Assembly: GCA_017963165.1 (NCBI GenBank)
Contig: JAGCTZ010000053.1
Location: forward strand, 1 to 64,000
Direction: 5' to 3'
Length of the DNA: 64,000 bases
Source of the DNA: Treponema sp.
GTDB lineage: Bacteria; Spirochaetota; Spirochaetia; Treponematales; Treponemataceae
The position numbers and the translations under genes were made by a program. This document shows, in pieces, positions 41,019-51,731 of the stretch (position 1 is the first letter of the stretch; the number at the start of each line of letters is the position of its first letter). A model generated the notes under the pieces. It was not told where the DNA came from. It saw nothing but the letters and a program-made list of their open reading frames with translations, and searched no databases.

Positions 41019-42455
41019 ATGAGCAAAAAACTTTTACTTTTACTAACAGCAACGCTTTTCCTTTCGGGATGCACAAAAAAGGAGAATAAAAAAGTGGAAA
41101 ACGAAAATCCAGTTTTTACACCAAGATTTCAAGTTACAAAAACAAATGATTCAGTTGAAAATGACACAGATAAACCAAAGGAACCTTCAACAAACGGTCT
41201 GCAGATTCCAGATTCAAAATACGAAGAAATAATAAAAAAAAGCCTTGTGACAAAAGGAAACAATTATCTTGTAAAACAGGTGCTTTCAAAAATGCGCGCA
41301 GGTGAAGAAGTTATTGTTTCGACAATCGGTGGTTCTGTTACAGAAGGCGCAGGCCCATCGGATTTTCATCAGGGATATGCGTATCAGTTTAAAGATTTGT
41401 TTATCGAAAAATATGCTACCGACAAAGACCGGGTAAAATTCATTCCTGCGGGAATTGGTGGGACTCCTTCTCCAATGGGACTTGTTCGTTACCAGAAAGA
41501 TGTCGTTGTCCCTGGCGGCCGTAATCCAGATCTGCTTATCATAGAATTTGCAGCAAATGACTGGCTTGAATGCTCCAACACACGAGCAATGGAATATCTT
41601 GTGCGCAATGCACTTGAACATGACACAGCTGTAATTATCCTTTATGCCGCAGCAACTTATACAAACCAGCAGGGCCAGATTTCGCCTGTTGCAAACTTTT
41701 ACAATCTTCCACAGGTAAGCATAAGCGATGGACTTTTTAATTCTGGTGTAAATCAGGAAAAGGATTCTAAGATTTATTATTCTGATTATGTTCATCCAAC
41801 ACGTTATGGTCACACTTATATGGCAAAATGTATTATGAATCTTATTGACGAAATTGATGCTTCCCAGACAGACGCAAAATATGAAATTCCTGCAACCTAT
41901 AAAAATGAAAATGCGTTCAAAACTTTTGCAACAGTTTATTCAAACACAGATGATAAAAATGTTTCTATAAAAGCCGGAGCTTTTTCTAAAAAAGATGATG
42001 CTATTCAGGGTTATATGCACGGAGGAAAATGTTTCCCGGAAAATTGGTATAAAGAAGGTCCTTCGACAGGCTCAGGAACCGCGGGGACATCTTCAGGAAC
42101 CGTGGGGACATCTTCAGAAACCGCGGGAGCCCCTACAGAAGCGTCTGGTACCGCAGGAGAAGCAACTGTCACATCAGCCCCAAACAATGAACCATTTACA
42201 ATGACTCTCAACTGCAAAAGCCTGATTATGATTTACAAGAACGCAAACAACGATTCTTTTGGCAAAGCAGACGTTTTTGTTGATGGAAAACTTCAGAAAA
42301 CTTATGCGGGTCACGAAGATGGCGGCTGGAACAACTGTATGATTGTTATGATAATTGATGAACAAAAATCAGCACCTCACACCGTTGAAATCAAAATGGC
42401 ACAGGGAGACGAAGATAAAGCCTTTACCATCCTGGCTTTTGGTTATGCCCAATAA
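41019..42455 (+). CDS. SGNH/GDSL-family esterase lipoprotein
   Basis: A 478-residue lipoprotein (lipobox FLSGC, Cys18). Catalytic blocks of SGNH hydrolases are present: IGGSVTEGAG (Ser106), FAANDW (Asn180) and DYVHPTRYGH (Asp256, His259). A C-terminal beta domain (about 300-478) may bind carbohydrate; between its halves lies an in-frame dispersed element with three 21-bp units encoding a Gly/Thr/Ser-rich stretch. Deacetylation of polysaccharide is plausible. ATGACA-17-TATACT ends eight bases before the ATG and no Shine-Dalgarno is seen. Confidence 0.85.
   Translation: MSKKLLLLLTATLFLSGCTKKENKKVENENPVFTPRFQVTKTNDSVENDTDKPKEPSTNGLQIPDSKYEEIIKKSLVTKGNNYLVKQVLSKMRAGEEVIVSTIGGSVTEGAGPSDFHQGYAYQFKDLFIEKYATDKDRVKFIPAGIGGTPSPMGLVRYQKDVVVPGGRNPDLLIIEFAANDWLECSNTRAMEYLVRNALEHDTAVIILYAAATYTNQQGQISPVANFYNLPQVSISDGLFNSGVNQEKDSKIYYSDYVHPTRYGHTYMAKCIMNLIDEIDASQTDAKYEIPATYKNENAFKTFATVYSNTDDKNVSIKAGAFSKKDDAIQGYMHGGKCFPENWYKEGPSTGSGTAGTSSGTVGTSSETAGAPTEASGTAGEATVTSAPNNEPFTMTLNCKSLIMIYKNANNDSFGKADVFVDGKLQKTYAGHEDGGWNNCMIVMIIDEQKSAPHTVEIKMAQGDEDKAFTILAFGYAQ
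42058..42134 (+). repeat. CTTCGACAGG element with three 21-bp tandem units
   Basis: The element (GGTCCTTCGACAGGCTCAGG) leads into 21-bp units at 42072, 42093 and 42114 (TCAGGAACCG(C/T)GGGGACATC core). Frame is kept inside the esterase gene. Confidence 0.88.
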
Positions 42456-42504
42456 AGTTGTGAAAGTTGCACCCTATAAAGTCCTGCCCCAACAAAGTTT
42501 TTTT

Positions 42505-42533
42505 TTGACAACTGCCATTTAGTGCCTTAAAAT
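42505..42533 (+). promoter_or_regulatory. glnA promoter
   Basis: A consensus TTGACA (42505-42510), 17 bases and TAAAAT (42528-42533) lie 35 bases before the glnA start. Confidence 0.8.
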
Positions 42534-42568
42534 AAAAGTTACAAAAAAAAAGCTTTGAGGTAACTAAA

Positions 42569-43993
42569 ATGGCAAAAACAGCAAAAGATGTCATGCAGAT
42601 GATTAAAGACAATGACATCAAAATGGTTGATTTTAAGATGGTAGACATTAACGGACAATTTCGTCACGTTACAATTCCAGCTCAAAATTTCAATGAAGAC
42701 ACAATGAAGGATGGTGTTGGGTTTGACGCCTCTAACTATGGCTATGCCGTAGTTGAAAAATCGGACATGGTATTTATTCCAGATCCGGATACCGCGCTTA
42801 TAGACCCATTCTGCGAAATTCCGACTCTTTCTATGACCGGAAACGCAATGATTATTGACTACCCGAACAACAGACCTTTGGCTCAGTATCCGCGCAACAT
42901 TGTTCTGGCTGCAGAGCAATATATGAAAGACACTGGCATTGCAGACGAAATGCTTATTCTTCCGGAATTTGAATTCTATCTGTTTGATGATGTTGCATGG
43001 GATGTAAGTCATAATCGCATTGCAGCAGAAATTGATGCAAGCCAGGCTCCATGGAACACCTACAACGAAGGCTATGGAAACGTAATCGGCTCTCAAAAGG
43101 CATACCATGTAGCAAAGCCGCTTGATACAAGCTTTGAATGCCGCAGCGAAATGTGTATGGAAATTGAAAAAGCAGGTATTCCTGTAAAATATCATCACCC
43201 GGAAGTTGGTGCTGCCGGTCAGTTTGAAATTGAACCAAAGCTTGGTAAAATGAGCAAAATGGCAGACGGCACAATGATGATTAAATATATTATCCGTAAC
43301 GTTGCCGCTAAATACGGAAAAACTGCAACCTTTATGCCAAAGCCTGTTTACAACGAAGCAGGAAGCGGTATGCACGTACATATGCTTTTGCTCAAGAACG
43401 GAGAACCTGTTTTCAGCGATGACAACGGCTATTCTCACCTTAGCGAAGCAGCTCATTTCTTTATGGGCGGACTCTTAAAGCATATCAGCGCATTGTGTGC
43501 CCTTACAAATCCAAGTACAAACTCTTTCAAGAGACTTGTTCCTGGTTTTGAAGCACCTGTTACAGTTGGATACGCAACTTCTAACCGCTCTGCTGTAATC
43601 CGTATTCCGGCTTATGCTAAGACACCTAAAATGCGCCGCTTTGAACTTCGCAACCCTGACGCAACCTGTAACCCATACTTTGCATATGCTGCAATTTTGA
43701 TGGCTGGTCTTGATGGAATTAAAAACAAGATTGACCCTCACAAAAACGGCTGGGGTCCATACGATGTAAATCTTTATACCCTTAGTGATAAGGAAAAGAA
43801 AAAGCTTAAGCAGCTGCCAACTCGTCTAGATGACGCTCTGGATGCTCTGGAAAAAGATCATGCATTCTTAACAGAAGGCGGAGTATTCCCGGAAGAACTG
43901 CTCAAGAACTTTATAAAAACAAAACGTGCGGAGCTTGCACAATTCAATGCAATTCCACACCCTGCAGAGTTTGATAAATATTTCAACTGCTAG
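42569..43993 (+). CDS. glnA: Glutamine synthetase type I
   Basis: A 474-residue type I enzyme that makes glutamine from glutamate, ammonia and ATP. Visible blocks are the N-terminal beta-grasp domain (VDFKMVDINGQFRHVTIP), PEFEFYLFDD, EAGSGMHVHM, the ATP-binding LTNPSTNSFKRLVPGFEAPV, NRSAVIRIP and RRFELRNPDATCNPY. Length fits the GSI family; I see no classic adenylylation loop, which suggests the alpha subtype. GAGGT precedes the start. A second, type III enzyme lies 3 kb downstream. Confidence 0.95.
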   Translation: MAKTAKDVMQMIKDNDIKMVDFKMVDINGQFRHVTIPAQNFNEDTMKDGVGFDASNYGYAVVEKSDMVFIPDPDTALIDPFCEIPTLSMTGNAMIIDYPNNRPLAQYPRNIVLAAEQYMKDTGIADEMLILPEFEFYLFDDVAWDVSHNRIAAEIDASQAPWNTYNEGYGNVIGSQKAYHVAKPLDTSFECRSEMCMEIEKAGIPVKYHHPEVGAAGQFEIEPKLGKMSKMADGTMMIKYIIRNVAAKYGKTATFMPKPVYNEAGSGMHVHMLLLKNGEPVFSDDNGYSHLSEAAHFFMGGLLKHISALCALTNPSTNSFKRLVPGFEAPVTVGYATSNRSAVIRIPAYAKTPKMRRFELRNPDATCNPYFAYAAILMAGLDGIKNKIDPHKNGWGPYDVNLYTLSDKEKKKLKQLPTRLDDALDALEKDHAFLTEGGVFPEELLKNFIKTKRAELAQFNAIPHPAEFDKYFNC

Positions 43994-43996
43994 GAG

Positions 43997-44055
43997 ATTG
44001 TCGGGTCAAACCCGACAATGACAGAGTATGTCATTCCCCGGCTTGACCGGGGAAT
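43997..44055. terminator. Double-hairpin bidirectional terminator
   Basis: Perfect hairpins ATTGTCGGGT/ACCCGACAAT (43997-44019) and ATTCCCCGG/CCGGGGAAT (44033-44055) lie between convergent glnA and the chemoreceptor. They share the GTCAT-hairpin design with 19867-19925. Confidence 0.75.
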
Positions 44056-44060
44056 CTCTT

Positions 44061-46169
44061 TTATACCTTAAACAAATCTACGTCGTTACTAATCTTTGTA
44101 ATTGCAACACCAAGCTTTGTAGAAATCTCACGCAGATTCTTAGTACTTTCATTTACATAGTGAGTTCCATCATTAATATCAGAAACAGCTGAACTAATAC
44201 TGTCCATACTGTTGCGAAGTTCAGAAACATCACCCTTAATACTTTCGCCACCGCGAGTCATTTCGTTTCCAGCATCACGAACCTTGCTTGTACTATCATT
44301 CATAGCCTGCAAAGCTTCCAAAATCTGCTGAGAACCAGACTGCTGCTCTTCCATGGCACCACGAATCTGAGTAATAAGTTCACTTGTAAGATTAATGCGT
44401 TCAGATACAGACTGGAAAGATTTTTCCGATTCAGAAGAAGCAGAAACAACCTGCTGAATACCGTTCTGAATCTTGGAAAGTTCTTCTGTAATTTTGTTTG
44501 ACTGTTCTGCCGAAGTTTCTGCAAGCTTACGGATTTCGTCAGCAACTACAGAGAAGCCCTTTCCTGCTTCGCCAGCATGTGCAGCTTCGATTGCAGCGTT
44601 CATGGCAAGAAGGTTTGTCTGTTCTGCAATACTTTGAATTGTTGTGTTGGCATCCATCATCGAAACAGACTGATCTGAAATCTTCTGGATAAGTCCGTTT
44701 ACAGAAGAGTTCTGTTCAATTCCATTCTTTGTATCAAGTTCAAGAACAGTAAATTCTTCTACCATCTTGATAACCGATTTATCTACAGAATTAATGTTTC
44801 CAATCATTTCTTCTACTGCAGCCGAAGCCTGAACAACAGAAGAAGCCTGACCCTGAATCATATTATCAAGATATTCAATATTCTGAGAAATATCTGTAAT
44901 AGCGGTTGTTGTATTTCCTACAACAGTAGCCTGTGTTCCAACCTGATTATTTACAAGACCAATATTTCCGGACATCTGAGCAATTGTCGAAGTAGTATTT
45001 TCAATTTCACTTGTAAGAACCTGACCGGCATCCTTTAATTCGACCTCTGACTGCTTGATGTTTGTCATAATCTGATGGAATTTTTCAAGGAACTTATTAA
45101 CACCCATTACAAGTTCACCAATTTCATCGGCATTATGAACCTGTAATCGAACAGTAAGGTCTGCATCACCGGTAGAAAGCTCCTGAATAAGCTTATTAAT
45201 TTTCTTAAGTCGGGCAAGCACGCGGTTCAAAGACAAAACAAAGAATATGAAAAGAACAAGTGCAACAATAATACCAACAATCAGAATTACCTTTTGAGCT
45301 TTTGTAGTTGCTGTATGAACTTCGGCAAGAGAAACAATGTAGCCTATTGAATAACCTGTATCTGCAACAGGTGCAACAAAAGCTACACATTTATCGCCAT
45401 CAAGAACAAGTTCCGCATAAGAATCTTTGCCTGTTCCTGAATAAACAAGATTTGCAACCTCTGGAATTACTTCAATCTGCTGAAGAAGATAATCAGGATT
45501 ACGATGTGCTACAATCTGACCATTTTTATCGATAAGAAGGAAGTAGCCTGTTTCACCAATCTGGAACTGCTCAACTTCTTGCTTAAGCTGATTAATACCA
45601 AGCATACCAATAAAGAAACCAAAGGTTTTTCCCTGGGCATTCTTTGCGGCACGGGCAATAGGCATTACATACTGACCAGAAGTTTTAGAAAGAACGACAT
45701 TTCCTACAAAAGTATTCAATCCCTGCTGCATCATTGCCTTATAATAATCACGTTCAACAAGAGCGCCAGTTCCACCAACAAGTCCTGTATCACGGAAAGA
45801 AGTTCCGACACTATCACAGAAGAACATATAGTCGTAATCGGGGTTCCTAAGCTGCTGATGATTATGAAGCCATTCAATTACCTGCTCATCATCACCCGAA
45901 GCAATAACATCAGCGTCGGAATAAACTTTAAGGTCATTAATATATACTTCAATCCATTTGTTAATTTCATCTGCACGTCCATTAACAATTTCATGAGCCA
46001 TCTCGTAATAAGATTCAGTTGTCTGGGAACGAATTACTGTAGAAGTAATAATAAGCAGAATCGAAAAAAGGAAAAGAACTACAACCAGAAGCATAAGACC
46101 CATTCTTCTTCCTATGCTTGATTTTCTAAGGCGCAATTCCTCTACTGCGGTTGAATTATTATCTGACAC
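44061..46169 (-). CDS. Methyl-accepting chemotaxis protein with double-Cache sensor
   Basis: A 702-residue chemoreceptor: helix at about 24-47, periplasmic dCache-type domain (about 48-290; includes [19 protein letters not shown] and [21 protein letters not shown]), second helix at about 293-316, HAMP and signalling coiled coil with hairpin [20 protein letters not shown] (near 520). An AGGAGGG precedes the start. It is a distant paralogue of the receptor at 13.7 kb. dCache domains usually bind amino acids or other small ligands; nearby glutamine synthetases are only suggestive. Confidence 0.95.
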   Translation of the reverse strand: MSDNNSTAVEELRLRKSSIGRRMGLMLLVVVLFLFSILLIITSTVIRSQTTESYYEMAHEIVNGRADEINKWIEVYINDLKVYSDADVIASGDDEQVIEWLHNHQQLRNPDYDYMFFCDSVGTSFRDTGLVGGTGALVERDYYKAMMQQGLNTFVGNVVLSKTSGQYVMPIARAAKNAQGKTFGFFIGMLGINQLKQEVEQFQIGETGYFLLIDKNGQIVAHRNPDYLLQQIEVIPEVANLVYSGTGKDSYAELVLDGDKCVAFVAPVADTGYSIGYIVSLAEVHTATTKAQKVILIVGIIVALVLFIFFVLSLNRVLARLKKINKLIQELSTGDADLTVRLQVHNADEIGELVMGVNKFLEKFHQIMTNIKQSEVELKDAGQVLTSEIENTTSTIAQMSGNIGLVNNQVGTQATVVGNTTTAITDISQNIEYLDNMIQGQASSVVQASAAVEEMIGNINSVDKSVIKMVEEFTVLELDTKNGIEQNSSVNGLIQKISDQSVSMMDANTTIQSIAEQTNLLAMNAAIEAAHAGEAGKGFSVVADEIRKLAETSAEQSNKITEELSKIQNGIQQVVSASSESEKSFQSVSERINLTSELITQIRGAMEEQQSGSQQILEALQAMNDSTSKVRDAGNEMTRGGESIKGDVSELRNSMDSISSAVSDINDGTHYVNESTKNLREISTKLGVAITKISNDVDLFKV

Positions 46170-46207
46170 AAAACCCTCCTATGTAGTTTTTTATCGTCAT
46201 TTTACCA

Positions 46208-46795
46208 TTATAACACAGTTTTTCGCATACTGACAGAAATTCCATCACCAAAATCAAAAAACTGAGTTTCAAAGTCAATATTACTGCGTAAGAACTCTAT
46301 ATATTTTCGGATTTTTTTCACTAATTTTATAGTACTATAATTGTGAGTAAGCGTAAGATCTTCTACCATACCATGAAAAGAAAGATTATCGCTTATAAAA
46401 ACTCCTTGCGGTGCCAGATTTTTTGTATATTTTTCGAAAAAATTGATATATTGCCCTTTTGCGGCATCAATAAAAATCATATCAAAGGTGTCGTCCAGTT
46501 CAAGTTTAAGCGCATCTGCATGAATTGCATTAATGCGGTCATCAAGCCCGCTATCGTGAATATTCTGCTTTGCCTTTATGTGCCGGTCTATATCCAGCTC
46601 TATGGTAGTAACGGTGATATCTGGCGCCACCTGTGCAAATTCAATTGCCGAAAAACCGATTGCCGTACCAATTTCCAGAATGCGTTTGATGTTATGTTCT
46701 TTTATATAATTACAGATAAAATCTACGCCACCATCCCGCATGATTGGTATGGAATTTTTTGCCGCATAGAGCTTGATGTCATTGATGTCTTGCAT
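46208..46795 (-). CDS. O-methyltransferase, SAM-dependent (YrrM/COMT-like)
   Basis: A 195-residue class I methyltransferase of the caffeoyl-CoA/catechol O-methyltransferase family. SAM-binding motifs are ILEIGTAIGFSAI, TTIELDIDRH and the metal/acid motif FDMIFIDAAKGQY with ISDNLSFHG. Natural substrate unknown; in many bacteria the family includes TrmR, a tRNA uridine-34 methyltransferase. TTGAAT-17-TAAAAT ends six bases before the ATG with no Shine-Dalgarno, so the mRNA is probably leaderless. It is divergent from glnN. Confidence 0.85.
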   Translation of the reverse strand: MQDINDIKLYAAKNSIPIMRDGGVDFICNYIKEHNIKRILEIGTAIGFSAIEFAQVAPDITVTTIELDIDRHIKAKQNIHDSGLDDRINAIHADALKLELDDTFDMIFIDAAKGQYINFFEKYTKNLAPQGVFISDNLSFHGMVEDLTLTHNYSTIKLVKKIRKYIEFLRSNIDFETQFFDFGDGISVSMRKTVL

Positions 46796-46801
46796 AAGCT
46801 G

Positions 46802-46841
46802 ATTTTAACAGATTGCTAGCCCCCATTCAATTCACTATAAT
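46802..46841. promoter_or_regulatory. Overlapping divergent promoters, both leaderless
   Basis: Plus strand: TTGCTA (46813-46818), 17 bases, TATAAT (46836-46841), six bases, ATG of glnN. Minus strand: TTGAAT (46830-46825), 17 bases, TAAAAT (46807-46802), six bases, ATG of the methyltransferase. The two overlap, so use of one may hinder the other. Confidence 0.75.
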
Positions 46842-46847
46842 AGGCGT

Positions 46848-48932
46848 ATGGAAAATTTACCTGAACTGTTTGGAAGTCTTGTTTTTAATCAGAGTGTCAT
46901 GAAGGAAATGCTTCCTTCTCAAACCTTTAAAGCGCTTAAGCACACTATGGACGAGGGAACTCCCCTTGATTTAGAGGCAGCAAATCAGATTGCAGAAGCA
47001 ATGAAAACCTGGGCCATTTCTAAAGGAGCAACACACTACTCTCACTGGTTCCAGCCACTTTCCGGAATTACTGCCGAAAAGCACGATTCTTTCCTTACAC
47101 CAGCCGATGAAGGAAAAATCATAATGAGCTTTAGCGGTAAAGAGCTTATTAAAGGTGAACCGGATGCCTCAAGCTTTCCAAATGGTGGAAAACGCTCTAC
47201 CTTCGAAGCACGCGGCTACACAGTTTGGGATCCAACATCTTATCCTTTTGTAAAAGATCATACACTTTGTATTCCAACAGCCTTCTGTTCTTATAACGGC
47301 GAAGCTCTTGATAAAAAAACTCCACTCCTCCGTTCTATGGAAGCATTGAATGAACAAAGTCTTCGTATTCTTAATCTATTCGGAAAAAAACCAAAGCATA
47401 TTACAACAACAATGGGCCCGGAACAGGAATACTTTTTAATAGACGAAAAGCTTTACCAGAAACGTAAAGACCTTAAAATGTGCGGACGAACACTTTTTGG
47501 TGCGCGCCCCGTAAAAGGTCAGGAAATGGATGACCAGTATTTTGCAGCAATCAAGCCTCGTGTAATCAAATATATGGAAGATTTGAACATCGAACTGTGG
47601 AAGCTTGGAATCTACTGTAAAACAGAACATAACGAAGCTGCTCCTGCCCAGCACGAAATGGCACCTATTTTTACAACAAGCAATCTTGCTGCGGACCAGA
47701 ATCAGCTTACAATGGAAATAATGAAAAAGGTTGCACGCCGCCATGGGCTTCTTTGTCTGCTCCATGAAAAGCCTTTCGAAGGAGTAAACGGAAGCGGCAA
47801 GCATAACAACTGGTCCATTGCAACAGATGATGGCGAAAATCTTTTTGCACCGGGAAAAACGCCACGCGACAATGCTCAGTTCCTTCTGTTTTTGACAGCT
47901 GTAATCAAAGCTGTAGACGAAAATCAGGATTTGCTGCGCTATTCTGTTGCCAGTGCCGGAAATGATCATCGTCTTGGAGCAAACGAAGCTCCTCCAGCAA
48001 TTATGTCTATTTACGTAGGCGATGAGCTTCAGGCTGTTCTTGAATCAATTAAATCCGGCAAAACCTACGACGGTAAAAAACGCAGCAAAATGTCTATCGG
48101 TGTAGATGTTCTTCCACCAATTCCAAAAGACTCCACCGACCGCAACAGAACTTCTCCTTTTGCCTTTACAGGAAACCGCTTTGAATTCCGTTCTGTAGGA
48201 AGTGCTCTTTCTATAAGCGGCCCAAATACAATCTTAAATGCAATTCTTGCCAATACTTTATGTGATTTTGCAGATGAACTTGAAAAATCAAAGGCTTTTG
48301 ATTCTGATTTGCAGAAACTCATCAAACGCGAAATTACAGCTCACTGGAGAATCCTCTTTAACGGTAATGGTTACGGCAAAGAATGGATTGCAGAAGCAGA
48401 ACAGCGCGGTCTTAAAAACTACCGCACAACTCCAAAAGCAATTGAACACTATCTTGATGAAAAAAATGTAAAGCTCTTTACAAGAATGGGAATCTACACT
48501 CCTGAAGAAATGAAGAGCCACTATGACATCAAGCTCGAAAAATATTGCCAGGTTTTGAACATAGAAGTAAACACCATGCTCGAAATGGTTCACAAAGACA
48601 TAATTCCAGCCGCCTTTAAGTACATGAACGTACTTGCAGACACAGAATTTAAAATGCAGCGGGTTTTCAGCCTTTGCGATGCAGGCATTAAGCTTATTGG
48701 CCGATTGAATACTCTTATAAACGACCTTTCGAACAAAGCAGATAAACTTTCGCAGGAGCACGACAAAACTAATAAGATTGCAGATCTTATGAAACGCGCA
48801 CACTCTTACGCAAAGGTTATTCTGCCGGCAATGGAACAGGTCCGTACCGTAGCCGACCAGATAGAACCTTTATTAGGCGAAGAATACAAACCATTCCCAA
48901 CCTACGAAGATTTGCTTTACAGCGTGCAATAA
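46848..48932 (+). CDS. glnN: Glutamine synthetase type III
   Basis: A 694-residue type III enzyme, the long form found in Bacteroides, cyanobacteria and some anaerobes. Hallmarks: N-terminal extension with FGSLVFN, the [11 protein letters not shown] and EKHDSF segments, [51 protein letters not shown] and the helical C-terminus. Length is normal. The start lies six bases after TATAAT and lacks a Shine-Dalgarno, indicating a leaderless message. Confidence 0.95.
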   Translation: MENLPELFGSLVFNQSVMKEMLPSQTFKALKHTMDEGTPLDLEAANQIAEAMKTWAISKGATHYSHWFQPLSGITAEKHDSFLTPADEGKIIMSFSGKELIKGEPDASSFPNGGKRSTFEARGYTVWDPTSYPFVKDHTLCIPTAFCSYNGEALDKKTPLLRSMEALNEQSLRILNLFGKKPKHITTTMGPEQEYFLIDEKLYQKRKDLKMCGRTLFGARPVKGQEMDDQYFAAIKPRVIKYMEDLNIELWKLGIYCKTEHNEAAPAQHEMAPIFTTSNLAADQNQLTMEIMKKVARRHGLLCLLHEKPFEGVNGSGKHNNWSIATDDGENLFAPGKTPRDNAQFLLFLTAVIKAVDENQDLLRYSVASAGNDHRLGANEAPPAIMSIYVGDELQAVLESIKSGKTYDGKKRSKMSIGVDVLPPIPKDSTDRNRTSPFAFTGNRFEFRSVGSALSISGPNTILNAILANTLCDFADELEKSKAFDSDLQKLIKREITAHWRILFNGNGYGKEWIAEAEQRGLKNYRTTPKAIEHYLDEKNVKLFTRMGIYTPEEMKSHYDIKLEKYCQVLNIEVNTMLEMVHKDIIPAAFKYMNVLADTEFKMQRVFSLCDAGIKLIGRLNTLINDLSNKADKLSQEHDKTNKIADLMKRAHSYAKVILPAMEQVRTVADQIEPLLGEEYKPFPTYEDLLYSVQ

Positions 48933-48976
48933 CAGGAATTGTTTAATATCATTCGTAATGCCTCCTAAACTTTTCA

Positions 48977-49005
48977 TTGAAAGATAGCATTTTATGGCTT
49001 ATAAT
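48977..49005 (+). promoter_or_regulatory. Promoter of the repeat lipoprotein gene
   Basis: TTGAAA (48977-48982), 17 bases and TATAAT (49000-49005). The leader of about 53 bases ends with GGAG before the ATG. Confidence 0.65.
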
Positions 49006-49065
49006 TATATTAACTGCCTTTCTCGTTTCACTTGTCTTTAATCATATCTAAATTGGAGTGACATT

Positions 49066-51006
49066 ATGAAAATGTTTAAATCATTCTCCCTGCTTATTGG
49101 CTTTGCATTATGTGCAATGTTTATTTCCTGCGACAAACTGACCGAAACTGATGCCTCGGAAATTCTTCCCGACAAAGTAATCTGGGAACCGGCAACCACG
49201 GCAGAAGGAACATTTATTACTGTTTCTGCAGATGCTTGGGAAAATGACGGGCATTTAAAAAGTGATTTTTCTGGAACTGCTCCAATAATCTATTTTGAAA
49301 ATGGAATTGATTTGACAGGCTATAAATACCTGAATATTGAAGCGTATTGTCCTGATGATGGTTATCATTTGCTTGGTTTTACAGGTTTTTCTGAAGAGCC
49401 TCATGAAAAAGTTGCAAGACTTCAGGCTATGGGTTCTAAGGAAGCTACAGTTTATCAGACAGATTTTGGTGTAAATAATAAAGAATGGCCTGATATGTCC
49501 CAAGGTACCTTTGCAATGCGTCCAAGCACATCAAATAAAATCAATTATATTTTGACTTATTCATTTGACCCATTAAATCCTGTTGGTGATATTCCTGATG
49601 TAAAAATTTGTATAAAAAAAATTTATGCAACAAATAAAAAGCTTACTAATGATACATCAAAGGATAAAATCGTTTTTAAGGCTATTGAACCAGAGGGACA
49701 TAAATTTACAACAGTAGAGCAAGAGAGTGACTGGGATTCAAATGTTATTTTTTTAGGCAACAACTTTAATTTGGAAGGTTATAAATATTTAAATTTGGAG
49801 ATTTCCAGCCCTAACTGTAATAATTACTCGGTCAATATTTAAAGCTGGACAGACGTTACAAAGACAGATTATGAAAGTGCAAGAAAATTAGAGTTTAGCA
49901 GAATCCTTACAAACGAAATGACTGTTTATCAAATTCCATTTGGTGTGTTCAAGGAATACTGGTTTGACTGGCGTGAATCTGAAAACTATAAAAAGCCAAT
50001 AACAGATAATATTTTGACTTATTTGTATATAAGTACACAGGATACTGAAAATGATTGGAGTTGGCACGCAGGCGTTGATGTTTATATAAAAAGCATAACA
50101 GCAACAAATACTTTGCTTGAAACTCCTGATACATCAAAAGACAAGGTTGTTTATTCAGCAATTGAACCGGAAGGACGCAGAATTACAACAAAAGATGACG
50201 ACTGGGTATATTTGGATACAGGTTATTATAATCTGGAAGGTTATGATTATCTTAATTTCGAAATTGCAAGTCCAAATAGTAATTTTAATGTTGTAAATAT
50301 ATATGCGCGAGATTATTGTAATGATGCAGTTGGACACCTGGAGTCAATATTAACACGTGGTTACAATGTCATTCAAATTCCTTTTGGTAAAGATAAAGGA
50401 ACTTGGGAAAAATGGATTGGAAACACTAGTTCAACTGTATCTTTTGCTACAAATGAATTGCGAAGTCTTGCAATTTGGGCAACAGACCAGAGTGCACAAA
50501 ACTGGCCTAATGTAAAGAATGTTGATATTTATATAAAAAGCATAACTGCTACTAACAAAAAACTGGAAGAAAGAGTTGTTTATGAAGCTCCTTCGTCATC
50601 TGAAGGATATAAAATTACAACAGAAAAAAATTGGGTAGCTTTTTATCTCGGCTATTCAAATCTAAAAGGATTTAAATATCTAAATATAGAACTTTACAGT
50701 CCAAACAATAATAATTATGCAATTGAAATTGATGGTTGGGGTGGAAGTCCAAGAGAAGATGTTGCAGATTTTGAATACGTAAACTTAAATGAAAATCCTA
50801 GGATTATTCAGGTTGGTTTTGGAACTAGTAGAGAATACTGGAATGCCTGGGTTGCAGACAAAAATGATTTTGAACAAAGGCCAACCAATTCCGATGATCT
50901 TAACCATTTTGCTATTGGTGCACGTGACTCTAATGGACAACTGGTAGAAGGAATAGATATTTACATCAAACGCATCTGGGCAACTAATACCGAATTACAG
51001 CAATAA
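49066..51006 (+). pseudogene. Four-repeat lipoprotein interrupted by one in-frame stop
   Basis: The frame starts with a lipoprotein signal (lipobox FISC) and encodes four related domains of about 150 residues, each with an EG-(Y/H/R)-(K/R)-(I/F)TT opening, a YKYLNIE-type strand, a (D/P)FG...W block and an ending like IYIKSI(T/W)ATN. A TAA at 49840-49842 cuts the second repeat after YSVNI, but the same frame reopens at once (SWTDVTKTDYESA) and continues to 51006 without shift. Other repeats have Tyr or similar at that point, so one base change (TAT to TAA) explains it. Function unknown; the fold is probably a carbohydrate-binding-like jelly roll. Confidence 0.8.
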
Positions 51007-51029
51007 TTGCCCAAAATGATTTTATAAAA

Positions 51030-51641
51030 TTATTCAGAAGCTTCTTCAGAAAGCTTTGATTTTCTCTTTGAAGATACAAAAAGGCCAACGAAAACTGCTG
51101 CACAAATAATTGTTGCGGCAGCGGCTTCGATTGCAGCCTGTGGAGCAAGAACAGCAATAACAGCAAAATAGCCCATACCACCCATGCCTTCGCGTACAGC
51201 AGTACCTGCAAAAAGGTAAAGACATCCAATTACCAAGAGTGTATGACATGCTGTAGAAACAAATGCTGTAATTCCAGCGCTTACCGATTTTGGAAGTTTA
51301 GGAAGCTTGCTGAATGCAAACCACAAAGCCCAGGCAATTAAACCTGTAAGCATACGTGGCAAAACTGAACAAAGTGGGTTTACAAAAAGAGGATCAAGAA
51401 CACCGCTTGGGCTCATTGCAGCCTGAATAAGAGACATAATTCCAAAAACTGCGCCTGTAAAAAGTGCAGAAGGAAGTCCTACAAGGCATGCAGCAAGAAT
51501 GATAGGTACATGAAGAATTGTAATTGATGCAGCAGGTCCAATAGGAATAAGTCCTAGCTTTGTAATTCCTAAAACTATAATAAGAGCGCTCAAAGCGCCT
51601 GTAAGAACAAGTTTGCGTGTAAGTGAAACATTTTTTTCCAT
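51030..51641 (-). CDS. ECF transporter substrate-binding S component
   Basis: A 203-residue integral membrane protein with about six helices, starting with LTRKLVLTGALSALIIVLG and containing the S-component-type segments ASITILHVPIILAACLVGLP and LPRMLTGLIAWAL. It resembles the pantothenate/folate-type S components of energy-coupling factor transporters, which bind a vitamin and dock on a shared ATPase module. No EcfA or EcfT gene is near, so it would use a module encoded elsewhere. AAGGAG precedes the start. The vitamin cannot be named. Confidence 0.85.
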   Translation of the reverse strand: MEKNVSLTRKLVLTGALSALIIVLGITKLGLIPIGPAASITILHVPIILAACLVGLPSALFTGAVFGIMSLIQAAMSPSGVLDPLFVNPLCSVLPRMLTGLIAWALWFAFSKLPKLPKSVSAGITAFVSTACHTLLVIGCLYLFAGTAVREGMGGMGYFAVIAVLAPQAAIEAAAATIICAAVFVGLFVSSKRKSKLSEEASE

Positions 51642-51731
51642 AAAGAGACTCCTTAAATAAATTAAAAGCGATTATGACAAAACAAGTATGTTTTGTCAAT
51701 TAAAATTATCAATCAAAATTATCAAACCAGA

